A stretch of DNA of 64,000 bases from positions 1-64,000 of the forward strand of contig CAVXNJ010000012.1 of assembly GCA_963763135.1 (NCBI GenBank), written 5' to 3'. Positions 1 through 10,481 of the stretch are shown one piece after another. Below the pieces are notes generated by a model that saw only the letters and a program-made list of their open reading frames with translations, was not told the origin of the DNA and searched no databases. The number at the start of each line of letters is the position of its first letter. Positions within the stretch are counted from its first letter, which is position 1. Source of the DNA: JANMZO01 sp963763135. Lineage in GTDB: Bacteria; Actinomycetota; Acidimicrobiia; Acidimicrobiales; JANYDT01. The translations under genes were made by a program, and so were the position numbers.

Positions 1-747
1 CCATCAGTCGTCGGACGACGCCACGGGGAAGCGAGCCCGAGACCGCTGCTGCGGCCTTGTACGCGATGCCCGGTACCTCGAGCGCCCCAACCAGCAGCCA
101 CCGCGTCAGCCCCGGAACAGCGTAGAAGTGAGCCAGGCGAACGCCGAACGTCTCACCGCATCCGGTGAACCGCTGGCCAGGTGGAACTCCGTTCGGGTGT
201 AGCCGGGGCACAGCGCCGTGATGTGCACACCGGTTCCGCGCAACTCCTCGTGTAGGGCCTCGGTCAGGCTGGTGACGAACGCTTTCGTGGCCGAGTACGT
301 GGCTGCGGTCGGGCCCGGTTGAAAACTGGCGACCGACGACACCTGCACGATCCACCCACGGGCCGCGCTCCTTCATCGGTTCCATAGCGGCACGGTAAGC
401 GCCACAAGGGCCGACACGTTGAGGTCGATCATCGACTGATGACCGGCCGCGCTCACGTCGGCGAACGTGCCCGCCAAACCGAACCCGGCGTTGTTCACGA
501 GAAGGTCAACCTCACGGGCCTTTATTCCCGCAACGCGGGCAACGCCTTCGGCCGTGCCGAGGTCGGCAACCATCGGGCTCAATGACGGAAACTGTCTGGC
601 CAGTTCGTTCAGACGTTCACCGCGGCGGGCGACGATAATCGTGGGCACAGCCGCCGCACCCAGCAGGCGGGCGGTATCGCTACCGATCCCGCTCGAGGCA
701 CCCGTCACGAGTGCGGTTTTCCAGGGATATGCAGCGGTCGGTGACAT
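1..747 (-). pseudogene. Short-chain dehydrogenase/reductase, frameshifted and cut by the window edge
   Basis: NAD(P)-dependent oxidoreductase of the classical SDR family; the substrate cannot be told. The N-terminal frame (start near 747) shows the cofactor motif TGASSGIG and the NNAG motif (LLVNNAGFG). A second frame from about 348 carries the catalytic Ser and the YSATK active-site pair, then PGYTRTEF. Near 106-120 the reading moves to a third frame (TRWLLVGALEVPG) that stays open to base 1. At least two frameshifts therefore split one SDR of roughly 260 residues. The pieces are collinear and free of internal stops in their own frames, which favours sequence error over old decay. The C-terminus lies beyond the window. 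Confidence 0.75.
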
Positions 748-796
748 GTTCCCATGTTCGCCCACTTTGACCGAAACGGAACGACAAAGGGTTGCG

Positions 797-1983
797 CTAT
801 TTTCCCGTGAAGGGAACCACCACGGCCGGCTTCGAGAAGTGCACCGAGTTGACCTTGGTCAAGTGCACCTCGTTCGCGTCGAAGCTGAACTCCAAGACCT
901 GATCGCCGCGTTGTCCGCGACGAGCAGCAGCGACCCGCTTCGATCAAACACGGAGTACCGGGGCCAGTTGCCACACGCCGCTGCACTGGTTTCGGTCAGG
1001 GTGTCACCGCGCACGAGATACACGATGCACTGGCCCGTGCCACGACTCAACGCAATCAGCCATCGACCGGAGGGGTGCAGCGTCAGTTCGGCGGTGCGGG
1101 CCGCAGGTCGATAGCAACGCGTCGGACGAGCCGCGTCGACGCCGTCGCCCGAGCAAGAACATCGATATGACCGTCGAGTTCTGCCCGCGACATACGTAAC
1201 CCCGCCCGAGCCGAAAACGACCTGACACGGCCCCGAACCGGGGGTCATGGGCAACCGTTCCGCTTCCGCGAGAGTCGAACGCTTCGGGGCCGAGATCGAA
1301 GCGCATCACCAGGTCGGTGCCGATGTCGGCCACCCACAGCTCAGTGCCGGAGGGATTGAACGTGACGCTGTGAGGATGCGACAGGCGGGCACCGTCGGGC
1401 TCGCCCGACGAACCTGTTGTGACGGCCGCGCCCTGGGTACCGGATCCGTTTCCGAGGGAAACCAGAGCCAGTCGATTCCCGATGGCGCCGTTTCTTGTCA
1501 ACGCGAACAAGGCGACCGAACCGTCATAGTTCGCGACGGCGAGCCGGTCGCCCACCGCGTTGACGTCGGAGCGTACGGGAGCGGTGCCGCCGCTGTTCAC
1601 CACCGACAGCACAACGCCGGCGGCGGTCACCGATCGGAGGTTTCGCCGGTCCGCGCCCATTTCCGACGTCACGTAGATCACCGGCAGCTTCGGGTGCGAG
1701 CGCACAAAGGTCGGTGATGAAACATCGAGGAGCTTTCGGCTCTTGGGAAGCACGGTCGGAGCGTGCACCGAAGGCCACGAGGTGATCGCCACTCCATCGG
1801 CTCCGTATCCGCCGACGTACGCACTGATCGACGGCACGCCGGGCGTAGGCGGAACCGTCTGGCGCCAACCCGCTGTCCAACGGGCACCGCGGACAGCCCG
1901 ATCAGTCCGGACAACCCGGTCAAGGTCAATCCGGCAACAATTCGCCGCCCCCTCCCCCAACTGCCGATAACCCGCAAACCCAT
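797..1983 (-). pseudogene. Exported beta-propeller lactonase-like protein (6-phosphogluconolactonase family), frameshifted
   Basis: Resembles the seven-bladed lactonase family (PF10282), whose best-known members open 6-phosphogluconolactone; here the protein is predicted to be exported, so a different substrate is possible. The ATG at 1983 opens a signal peptide (MGLRVIGSWGRGRR followed by a hydrophobic stretch). The family hallmark HPHSVTFNPSGTELWVADIG is clear in the middle frame. The C-terminus (LEFSFDANEVHLTKVNS) ends at a stop at 797-799. At least three frame changes, near 1890, 1200 and 920, break the gene; the combined length of about 395 residues fits the family. It diverges from the sugar dehydrogenase at 2007 with only 23 bp between start codons. 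Confidence 0.65.
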
Positions 1984-2006
1984 GTTGGCCAGATTACGTT
2001 CTTCGT

Positions 2007-3161
2007 ATGAGAAAACGACTGGTGTCGATGGTTTTGGGAGGCGTTCTGGCGATCGGGTTGGCCACGTCCGTTGGAGGGCCTTCGCGGGCACAGGGCGAAC
2101 TTACGGTGAAGGTCGCCTCGGGCTACTCGCTTTCCACGATCGCCACCGACCTTCACGTGCGCGCGCCGTCGTGCAGACCGACGCGAACACCACGTTTGTC
2201 GTGGAGTTGGGCGGTTGGAACAGAGAAGCACCGGATCGTTGGTCAAGCTCACGCAGTCAGGCGGAGCATCGAAACCCAACGCGTGCTTACGAAACTCGAC
2301 CGGCCGGTGGGTCTCGTCATGGGACCCGACAAGAAGCTGTACCTCGGTGAGGTCACGCGAATCGGCCCGCTTTCGACCCGACCACGTCGACCATTTGGCT
2401 CGAACCGCGTGATCACCGATCTTCCGGGCAAGGGACTTCATCCGCTCACGACAATGGCATTCTCCAACGATGCATCGCCGTTTCTCGTCGTCAACGTCGG
2501 TTCGTCGACCAACAACTGTGAAGCGTCGAAGAAGTACGGGACCTGCGCCGTGGCCAGCGGAACCAACTGGCTCGCGTCGTTGCGTCGCTACGACTTCGAC
2601 TGGTCGACCGGCAAGGCGAAGAAATTTCGGTGATCGCCCGCGGCCTGCGTAATTCGATGGGTCTCGCCATCCACCCGTCGGGCACCATCCTGCAGGCCGA
2701 AAACGGTTCGCGACGCCATCGACGAAGGCGACCCCCGACTGTCGGATGAAGCTCTTCCACACGACGAAATCAACGTCATTGTGCCGGGTTCCAACTACGG
2801 ATGGCCCTACTGCTACGACAACCAGAAGAACGCTCCGGAGTTCAAGAAGTACAAGTGCGCTTCGACCATCGCCCCGTCGGTTCTTCTTCCTGCGCACTCC
2901 GCTCCGCTCGGCCTTACGTACTGGGGCAATGACGTGATCGTCAGCTACCACGGCTACCGCGACGTCGGCCATCGACTCGTGGCGTTTCCGGTCGATGCGT
3001 CCGGGAAGGTCAACGGCGAGGGCCGGGAACTGATCAGTGGCTGGGATGAAACCGACACTCAGCAGATGGGTGGTCCCGTCGGCACCAGCGTTGGAATCGA
3101 CGGTGCGCTCTGGATCACCGACGATCGCAACAACATGGTGCTGCGCCTGGCCAAATCGTGA
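2007..3161 (+). pseudogene. Exported PQQ-dependent sugar/sorbosone dehydrogenase-like protein, frameshifted
   Basis: Soluble glucose/sorbosone dehydrogenase-type beta-propeller, expected to oxidise an aldose or sorbosone outside the membrane with PQQ. The start at 2007 gives a signal peptide (MRKRLVSMVLGGVLAIGLAT, then an AQ cleavage region). Family features seen are a DRPVGLVMGPDKKLYLGE strand, SNYGWPYCYDNQ, and HSAPLGLTYWG followed by VSYHGYRDVGHRLVAFPVD. The frame changes near 2160, 2370 and 2630-2780, so no single frame covers the protein. It overlaps or abuts the downstream TSUP gene. The assignment to sorbosone rather than glucose dehydrogenase is by general resemblance only. Confidence 0.65.
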
Positions 3162-3221
3162 CGGTCGCCCACCTGGCCAACGTCGATCTGGCCAGGCCGC
3201 GAACGTTCCGCGGCGACGGTC

Positions 3222-3987
3222 TCAATCGCGCAATGGGTCACGCTCATACGCCACGGCCTTCGTCGCCGGTGCCGTCGACTCCATCGTCGGGGGCGGAGGT
3301 CTTATCCAGCTCCCGGGCCTGCTGATCATCCTCCCCCTCCAGCCCACCGTGGCGCTGCTCGGCACGAACAAGATCGCGTCGGTGTGGGGAACCGGCTCGG
3401 CCGCCGTGATCTACAACCGCAAGGTCCGGATCGACCGGCGCGAGGCACTGATCATGGCGGCCCTGGCGGCCGTCGGATCATTCGGATAACGGCTCGCGTC
3501 GCGGGTGAGCGACGCGCAGTTGAAGCCGATCGTGCTTGTTGCGCTCGTGCTCGTGTTCCTGTATGTCCTCCGGCGACCGGCCCTTGGGGCCCACTCGGCC
3601 GAGAAGCTTTCACCGCAGACACGTCGAGCATCACGGCCATAGCGGGTGCAACCATCGGCTTCTACGACGGGTTCATCGGACCCGGAACGGGGAACCTTCC
3701 TCGTGTTCCTGCTCGTCGGCATGGTCGGGCTCGACTTCCTGTTCGAGCAAGCGCCACGGCCAAGATCGTGAACGCCGCCACGAACCTCGCCGCTATCGCC
3801 TGGTTCGCATCGCACGGCCACATGCTCCTCGGCGTCGGCCTCACGATGGGTGCGGCAAACGCGACGGGAGCGCAGATAGGCGCCCGTGCCACGATCGGCA
3901 AGGGCGCCATCTGGGTTCGCAAAGTCTTCCTCGTGATCGTATGCCGCGCTGATTATCAAGCTCGCCTACGACATCATCACGAAGTAG
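3222..3987 (+). pseudogene. Sulfite exporter TauE/SafE (TSUP) family membrane permease, frameshifted
   Basis: Multi-pass permease of the TSUP family, which exports sulfite or organosulfur anions in characterised members. The N-terminal repeat is unmistakable: AFVAGAVDSIVGGGGLIQLP followed by LLGTNKIASVWGTG. The C-terminal half repeats the fold with AIAGATIGFYDGFIGPGTGN and NAATNLAAIAWF. The frame changes near 3240, 3490, 3600-3650, 3700 and 3940; removing one base near 3253 restores a smooth N-terminal helix. It ends DIITK at 3987. The start is not resolved because it lies beside an indel; the given start is an estimate. Confidence 0.65.
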
Positions 3988-4011
3988 GTCGAAGGTTCGA
4001 AGGTAGGTCGA

Positions 4012-4056
4012 AGTGTGTGGGGATGGCCGGGACCCGGTCTAAGGAAACGCACACAA
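4012..4056. repeat. Solitary, diverged copy of hairpin family A at convergent gene ends
   Basis: An imperfect inverted repeat with TGTGTG and CACACA outer arms and the sequence GACCCGGTCTAAGGAAACGC between them. It matches the hairpins inside the two long arrays at 10.7-13.5 kb. It lies between the 3' ends of the TSUP gene (+) and the carotenoid oxygenase gene (-), where a bidirectional terminator would be expected. There is no T-rich tail. Confidence 0.6.
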
Positions 4057-4083
4057 TCCCGGCACGCAACGCGGCTGTGGGCG

Positions 4084-5446
4084 CTAAGCCCCCGGCGGCA
4101 CCGACCGGTCCGACACCCAGTTTCCATGGAAGCCGTACGGCACACGTTGGGGAAGTTTCACTTCGGCGATCGGGCCTCGGGTCACATCCTGGGCGTCGAG
4201 CACAACGAAACTCGCCTCGGAGCCGTCGTTTGCGTAGGAGAAGCCCATGAGCCGACCGTCGTCTTCGGCCGTCGATCCTACGGGCCACGAAGACGGGCTC
4301 GGCCGCCGCCGCGACCCGGCCCGTAGCTGAAGGATGTGCGCTGGCCCATCGCGAGGTCGTGCTTCAGGGTGGCTCCGGATGTGCGTACAGGACCCGGCGC
4401 GGTCGGTGAGCACTTCGGAGCAGTACCCGTAGCGATGCTCCTTCGTGCCGACCCGATGGGCGTGTAGCGGGAACTCCTGGCCGGTGGCGTCTATGACCGT
4501 CACGCTGGTCTTGCGCCACAGCGGGATTGACCTCCCAGCGCTCCAGCCGGGCGAGACAGTCACCGAAGGGTCCGTTGCGATCCTGGTCAAACATCTTGTC
4601 GTAGACGCACGGTCGATCACGACAGATCCGTCGGGCCGGTCGACACGTTGAGGGGGTGCCCATCTCGTCGCTGATCGGAACGTCGACCCAGACAATGTCG
4701 GCGGCCGTTCCTTCACGGGGCAGCCGACCGACGCGGGCACCGTACTCCGGCGTCCAGCGGAACGGAAAGCGCTTCCCGGCAAATGCCTCGTTGAGGTCCA
4801 CGGTGACCGGAAGGTCGTAGCCACCGCGTACTTCTGCGTGAGCGACATGTCGTGCACCATCGACATTCCCATCGGGACATCGACGGTCTTGCGGACCCGG
4901 CCATCGGTGCCCACCACGATGTATTGCACATGGTCGAGCCACTTTCCGGGCCGCGTAGGCGACCGCGTGCATCTCGCCGGTGTGCATGGGTCGATTTTCG
5001 GATGAGCGGTGAACGCGCCCGGGAGCGTTCCGTAGAAGTCGTTCCGGGCCACCGTTCCGGCTCCGTAGGTCAACTCGACCGGCGTTCCGCCGGCCTCGAC
5101 CATCGCCCACGTGGTGCCAGCGACCCGCCGACGTTGGTGTTCCGGCCCTCGGGTTACCGGCCCAGTTCGGTCCGCTGATCGGCCGCCGAAGTGCTCGGCG
5201 ACGGCGTCGGAGCCGACATACCGGTTGCGGTACCACTCGACCTTTCCGTTCGGAGCCGCAGGCCGTGCACCATTCCGTCGCCCAGGAACCAGTGGTGTTC
5301 AAGCGGGTCAACACGGCCATCGGGTTCGGTCCGTTCCGAAGCAAGCGGCCCTCGAGTTCCTTCGGGATCGCGCCGATCACCGGAAGATCAAGTGCCGTCA
5401 CTTCACCGGAAACGGGGGCGAAGTTTGTCTCAAGATAGATGCTCAT
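4084..5446 (-). pseudogene. Carotenoid oxygenase (RPE65/CCD family), frameshifted
   Basis: Non-haem iron dioxygenase of the carotenoid/stilbene/lignostilbene cleaving family. The start at 5446 gives MSIYLETNFAPVSGEVTA followed by the family motif LEGRLLRNGPNP. Iron-ligand histidines can be placed in FTAHPKIDP, VHDMSLTQKY and the final PYGFHGNW; the fourth lies in a scrambled stretch. The C-terminus AEDDGRLMGFSYANDG and the stop at 4084 are intact. At least four frame changes (about 5290, 5100, 4780, 4400) break the gene. It is divergent from the TetR gene at 5571 and shares a palindromic operator with it, so TetR control is likely. Confidence 0.75.
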
Positions 5447-5497
5447 GAAGTCCTCGGAGCGGGTCGTCGATGCAATGACGTGGACGGCGATACGGGT

Positions 5498-5525
5498 AAC
5501 AGTGTTGCCATAACACTGTTATGCA
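5498..5525. promoter_or_regulatory. Probable TetR operator between carotenoid oxygenase and tetR
   Basis: Two interlocking inverted repeats: AACAGTGTT-5 bp-AACACTGTT (5498-5520), and GTTGCCATAAC facing GTTATGCAAC with one bulged base (5504-5525). The site is centred in the 124 bp between the divergent starts at 5446 and 5571, the usual place for a TetR-family operator controlling itself and its neighbour. Confidence 0.6.
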
Positions 5526-5570
5526 ACATGGTGCATCACACCCGTCCGATCGTCAAGCAGAATGTCCGCA

Positions 5571-6085
5571 ATGAACGGAATGGCGACGACCGTTCCGCCG
5601 CGCCATTCTCGACGCGGCACTGACGATCCTCACCGAGACAGGGTCACCACGCCCTGACGGTGCGGCGCGTGGCCGCGGCGGCCGGATGTTCGACCATCGG
5701 CGTCTACACCTGGTTCGGCGGCAAGGACGGCTTGGTCGACGCGTTGTGGATCGAGGCGTTCGAGAGCTTCGGCACCTCGCTGAAGCGGTCCCGTCCGGCC
5801 AAGGGGCCACTTGGTCAGTTGGTGGGCCAGGCTCGGGCGTACCGGAAGTGGGCGCTCGCCCATCCGGCCCACTACCAGCTGATGTTCTTCAACGTGATCC
5901 CGGACCACACGCCAAGCACCGAAGCGGCCGATGCGGCCACGGGCGCGTACGCCTCACTGTTGGCAGCGATCGAACACTCCAAATCAAACGGCGAGTTGAG
6001 AAACTCGGATGTGGGCACCGTCGCCCATGTCTGTGGGCGACGGTCACGGCCTCGTCGCACTGCGACTCACCAACTCCGGGCCTGA
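5571..6085 (+). pseudogene. TetR/AcrR family regulator, frameshifted
   Basis: DNA-binding repressor with an N-terminal helix-turn-helix: TILTETG in one frame, then VRRVAAAAGCSTIGVYTWFG with KDGLVDALW from 5660 onward. The ligand-binding part runs through HPAHYQLMFFNV and TGAYASLLAAIEH. The N-terminal ~30 codons are in a different frame from the HTH, and the frame changes again near 6035 (VALRLTNSGPEG continues in another frame), so at least two frameshifts are present. The true end is probably a little beyond 6085. It faces the carotenoid oxygenase across the operator at 5498-5525 and probably represses it. Confidence 0.7.
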
Positions 6086-6090
6086 GGGAG

Positions 6091-8250
6091 TTACCGACAG
6101 CAGCGGCGCCGACACACGAGCTTTCGAACGCGGCGCTGAAGGCCTTGGTGGCCGGGCTTACACAGGGGCTGACCGCAGCATCGACAGGGGCACCGACAGC
6201 GGCGTCGACGCGTCTGACTTCGACCCTCGTGTCGCTGAACGCCACGCCACCGCCCCAGTTCACCAGCGTGTCGCTCGTCGAGCGCGTTGGCCGACTTGCC
6301 GTCGGGATGGGCGGCCGTGTGCCATCCGTAGGGGATGATTACGAGGCCGGGCCGAACGGTGGTGCCGATGCGCACCGGCAGTCGCACCGTGGCCCGGGCG
6401 TTGAACACGTCAACGAGATCACCGTCGGTCACGCCACGGGCCAACGCGTCGGACTCCGACAACTCGACAAAGGGCTCACCCTCCCGACCGCCATGGTTTG
6501 GTAAGTGCGCATACGAAGAGTTCAGGAAGCGCGTGTGGATCTTCGGCGTCATGAGCACCAACGGATGAAGAGCATCGGGTTCGGGCTCCTGAAACGTCGG
6601 CACCCGACCGAGACCAAGGCTTTCCAACCGCGACGACGCCAACTCCGCCTTGCCCGAACCGGTCGCAAAACCTCCGTGCGCATAGGGCCGGAAGTCTTCG
6701 GGAAGATCGATCCGGAGTGTCCCGGCGTCGCGCAATGCGTCGAGGGTGATCGGCCCCAGTGCTGCGGTGTCGGAAAATGCGTTGGCCAAAAGATCCTCGT
6801 CGGTCAGGTAGTGCTCGGGTTCGCTGAATCCCATGGCTCGACTGAGCCGACGAAACAGTTCGGTGTTCGACACCGCTTCTCCGAGCGGCTCGATGGCGGC
6901 TTGATTCCAGTTCAGGTGCATCGAACCCCAGGACGGAACGACGTCGGAGGCCTCGATCTGCGTGGTGGCCGGAAGAATGATGTCGGCGTAGCGGGCGGTG
7001 TCGGTGATGAACTGCTCATGGGAGACCATGAACAGGTCCTCGCGCTCGAGCCCGCGGCGGGTGGCCTCGGCGTTGGGGATGGTGACGACCGGGTTCGCGC
7101 TCCATACGATGAGCGCCTTCACCGGCGGATCGAGTTCGGGGTCGTTGAGCCAGCGGCCGATCTGGTTCATCGACAGTGACCTGGATCTCGGGCCTTCAGG
7201 CCACGACACCGGTGCGATCGAACTCATCGTGGACTCCGTATAGGTGCCGACCGACCGTGATACGCCACCACCGCGATGGCGCCACGATCCGAGCACGACC
7301 GGCAGACACACGATCATCCGAAAGAACGTGGCACCCTGTTCGCGGTGCTCTGCTCCGATCAGCGTACGAAAGTGCACAGGTGGTGTGGTTCCCAGCGTCG
7401 TGGCCAGTCGTTCGACGTCTTCAACCGGAAGTCCGCACACGTCGGCGGTCCGCGCCACATCCCATCCGGCGGCTTCCGCAGCGAGTTCATCGAAGCCGAC
7501 GCTGTAGCGGTCGACGTAATCTCGGTCGACGTGTCCGTTGCGGATGAACAGGTTCACCAGGCCGAGCATGAGGGCAACATCGGTGCCGGGTCGGGGTTGA
7601 ATGTGCCAGTCGGCCGATTCCACGGTCATCGTCTTCAACGGATCGATGCAGATGATCATGGCGCCCTTGGCCCGGGCCTCCTCGACGAACGGCCAGAGGT
7701 GCCGGTTGGTCAGCCGGGTGTTGGTGCCCCAGAGCACAACGCACTTCGCGTGCCGTAGTTCGACGGGTTCCGCGCCCTTCGGTGATCCGAAGGTGATCGC
7801 GAGTCCGGCCCCGGCCGTTGCACCGCAGACCGAGTCGACCTGGCGACTGGCGCCGATTCGGGCCATGAACCGCTGGTGAGCGTTGAGCGCCAACACGCTC
7901 TGGTTCCCCGCCGAGGAGAACGGTGCCACCGCCTCTCCCCCATAGGTGCCCACGATCCGCGTCAGTCGCTCCGAAATCACATCGAGGGCGGCGTTCCACG
8001 ATATCGGCGCAAACGCTCCGGCTCCCTTGGGACCCGTGCGCTGCAGCGGGGTGAGCACCCGATCGGGAGAATAGACCCGCTCCAGGAAACGGTTGACCTT
8101 CGGACACAGCTCGCCCTGGGAGAACGGGTGGGCCGGATTTCCACGCAACTTCGTCGCAACGTACCCGCTCACGGTCCCCTCGACCGTCACCGTCCAACCG
8201 CAGGAATCGGGGCAATCGTGATGGCAGACACCGTGAACCGTCTTCGTCAT
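6091..8250 (-). CDS. Molybdopterin-dependent oxidoreductase (MopB superfamily), C-terminal frameshift
   Basis: Mo/W-bis-MGD enzyme of the formate dehydrogenase/DMSO reductase superfamily, cytoplasmic type with no Tat signal. The N-terminus carries a [4Fe-4S] site CHHDCPDSCGW with the fourth cysteine in GELCPK (about residues 9-50). Then come the cofactor-binding segments VLWGTNTRLTNRHLWPFVEE and HIQPRPGTDVALMLGL and a C-terminal molydopterin dinucleotide-binding domain (MTPKIHTRFLNSSYAHLPNH). Near 6275 the frame slips: NWGGGVAFSDTRVEVRRVD, a normal family ending, is found in a neighbouring frame. The last ~60 codons of the given frame are therefore spurious. Electron partner and substrate are unknown. 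Confidence 0.8.
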   Translation of the reverse strand: MTKTVHGVCHHDCPDSCGWTVTVEGTVSGYVATKLRGNPAHPFSQGELCPKVNRFLERVYSPDRVLTPLQRTGPKGAGAFAPISWNAALDVISERLTRIVGTYGGEAVAPFSSAGNQSVLALNAHQRFMARIGASRQVDSVCGATAGAGLAITFGSPKGAEPVELRHAKCVVLWGTNTRLTNRHLWPFVEEARAKGAMIICIDPLKTMTVESADWHIQPRPGTDVALMLGLVNLFIRNGHVDRDYVDRYSVGFDELAAEAAGWDVARTADVCGLPVEDVERLATTLGTTPPVHFRTLIGAEHREQGATFFRMIVCLPVVLGSWRHRGGGVSRSVGTYTESTMSSIAPVSWPEGPRSRSLSMNQIGRWLNDPELDPPVKALIVWSANPVVTIPNAEATRRGLEREDLFMVSHEQFITDTARYADIILPATTQIEASDVVPSWGSMHLNWNQAAIEPLGEAVSNTELFRRLSRAMGFSEPEHYLTDEDLLANAFSDTAALGPITLDALRDAGTLRIDLPEDFRPYAHGGFATGSGKAELASSRLESLGLGRVPTFQEPEPDALHPLVLMTPKIHTRFLNSSYAHLPNHGGREGEPFVELSESDALARGVTDGDLVDVFNARATVRLPVRIGTTVRPGLVIIPYGWHTAAHPDGKSANALDERHAGELGRWRGVQRHEGRSQTRRRRCRCPCRCCGQPLCKPGHQGLQRRVRKLVCRRRCCR

Positions 8251-8439
8251 AGCCTTCGACGATAAACGACTTCCACCATCGACGAGGCGCCAGCCGAGAC
8301 GATGCCGTCCAAGCGGCGAGCGAAGCCGCCTCGCTTCGACGGAACTCCAAACCGTGCGACCGCAGGAGCACCACTCCGACTACGTCGGGCCTTCCGGAGG
8401 GAACTTCAGTCGACCTGTTCGCCTGCCGATATCTCGGGC

Positions 8440-8926
8440 ATGACCGCCGTTGCCAACCCCAACCGCACTGATGAACAGAAGGCCTGCCGGAAGCTCGTCA
8501 TCCAGCACGGACTCCGGCTCGGTCAACGGGCCGGCGTCATCTTCATCGTGGCGGTCGCCGGTCTGGGCGTGGGCCTCGCAAACCATGGAACCCCGCAGTT
8601 GCTCGCATTCCTGGCCGGCGGTCTTGCGCTTCTCGCGGCCATCCCGTTCACGATCATGGGCAAGCGACTCGCACCAGCAGGACTCGAAGGTTCTCGCCGC
8701 CATCGACGACCCCATGTTGCTATCGGCCATCCACGTCGAGTCGAAGCCCAAGATGAAGGATCGCTATGCGATCGCGCTTCGTCATGTCGACGGCACCGCT
8801 GACCATATCCTGCTCAGTGAGCACGACTTCATTACTCTGCGCACATACTTTTCCACCGCACGACCGGACCTCACGATCACACAGTCCGACAACGCAGCGC
8901 GCACCATCCGGCTAGCGGTTTCCTGA
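8440..8926 (+). CDS. Small two-helix membrane protein, unknown function, one frameshift
   Basis: Not a family I recognise. The ATG at 8440 starts a hydrophilic N-terminus (MTAVANPNRTDEQKACRK), followed by two adjacent predicted membrane helices (VIFIVAVAGLGVGLA and LLAFLAGGLALLAAIPFTIM). A soluble C-terminal domain (DDPMLLSAIHVESKPKM, LLSEHDFITLRTYF) lies in the next frame. The span of 487 bases is one more than a multiple of three, so a single inserted base near 8680 explains the break; the product would be about 161 residues. It sits between the divergent molybdopterin enzyme and pyruvate kinase. Confidence 0.55.
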
Positions 8927-9011
8927 CCGACTGACCAAGCGGGCCCCGCCCGGAGTTTGGGCTCGCGTCGGTTGCGCGCCGACGAAACCGCCGGGGCCTA
9001 CTGTTTCTCCC

Positions 9012-10452
9012 ATGAAGCGGACGAAGATCGTAGCGACGGTGGGACCGGCATCGCAGGCGCCCGAGACGCTCGTGGCCATGATCGAGGCGGGTGTCGACAT
9101 GTTCCGCCTGAACCTCTCCCACGGGCATGTCGAAGAACACCTGACCCGGCTAACTGACATCCGGGCTGCGGCGTCCAAGGCCGGACGGGTTCTCGCGGTG
9201 CTCGCCGACCTACCCGGTCCGAAGATCCGATCGGGTGACTTCGGGCCGGAGGGGCTCGATCTCACGGTTGGGATGCGAATCAACCTGAAGCCCGGCAACG
9301 ACCCGAGTTCGGCCGATGTGCTTCACGTTGATTACGACACGCTTCTGCAGGACGTCGGCGTCGGTGACCGGCTGATCCTGGGCGACGGCGAAATCACCAT
9401 GGCGGTCGTCGACGCCGGGCCGGGTTACATCACCGCTCAGGTCCTCACGGCGGGCCGGGTGCGCGGCCGACCCGGTGTGCACATTCCGAGCGAGCGGTCG
9501 CGGCTGCAGGCGCCTACCGAAGAGGACCTCGTCATGCTCGAAACCATGACGAAGGCCGGTGTCGATTTCGCGGCGATTTCGTTCGTGCGCAACGCATCTG
9601 ACATTCTGCGGGCCCGCGAGGTTTCCGGGCCGAACGGACCGTCGCTCATCGCGAAGATCGAGACCCAGGCGGCCGTCGACGATCTCGCCGCCATCCTCGA
9701 AGTGACCGATGCGGTCATGGTGGCCCGTGGGGATCTGGGCATTGAATGCCCGTTGGAGAGCGTTCCCCACCTTCAGAAGTCCATCATTCGGGCCTGTGTC
9801 GAAGCTGGCGTTCCGGTGATCACCACGACCCAGATGCTGGAGTCGATGATTCGGGCGCCCCAGCCGACGCGCGCCGAAGTGAGCGACGTGGCCAACGCCG
9901 TGTTCGACGGAACCGACGCCGTCATGCTTTCCGGGGAAACGGCAATCGGTGATCACCCGGTCGAAGTGATCCGGACCATGGCCCGCATCGTCGAGCGCGC
10001 TGAACAGGGCGCCGACTACCGGGGTTGGGGTGCCCGCTTGGGGCGCGTGCAGCGCCGGCGCGACACGGCCGGCGAACTGCGGATAACCCAGGCGGTGACG
10101 CTCGCCGGCTGGCAGGCCGCCGACGAGATTGGCGTTTCGGTCATCATCTGCTGCACGCGCACCGGCCGTACAGCGCGGGCCATGGCCCGGTTCCGTCCGA
10201 TGGCCCGACTGGTCGGGGCCAGCCCCGATCATGCGGTCGTGCGTCGCCTCGCCCTGTCGTGGGGCGTGGAACCGCTCCTGCTCGGCGTGCATCCGTCGAC
10301 CGACGCTCTCGTGTGGCATGCCGTCGAATCAGTCGTCCAGCACGGCATCGCCAGGACGGGCGACCATGTGCTCGTTCTGGCCGGGGATCCCCAAGTCCAC
10401 CGCCGGAGCGACCGACGTGATGCGCGTGGTTCACGTCACCGAACTCAACTGA
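9012..10452 (+). CDS. pyk: Pyruvate kinase, one frameshift near the 3' end
   Basis: Catalyses phosphoenolpyruvate + ADP to pyruvate + ATP, the last step of glycolysis. All hallmarks are present: KRTKIVATVGPAS (residues 2-14), NLSHG (34-38), LADLPGPKIRSG (65-76), the catalytic Lys-Glu pair in KIET (215-218) and the signature VMVARGDLGIE (235-245). The C-terminal regulatory domain is present. Near 10385 a run of G appears one base too long: dropping it gives AGIPKSTAGATDVMRVVHV and a stop at 10452, the usual family ending. Length 1441 is one over a multiple of three, giving 479 residues. Left uncorrected, the frame would run falsely into the repeats as far as 10763. Confidence 0.92.
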
Positions 10453-10481
10453 CCGGCCGCCGCGACCATCCGGTTCTGGTC

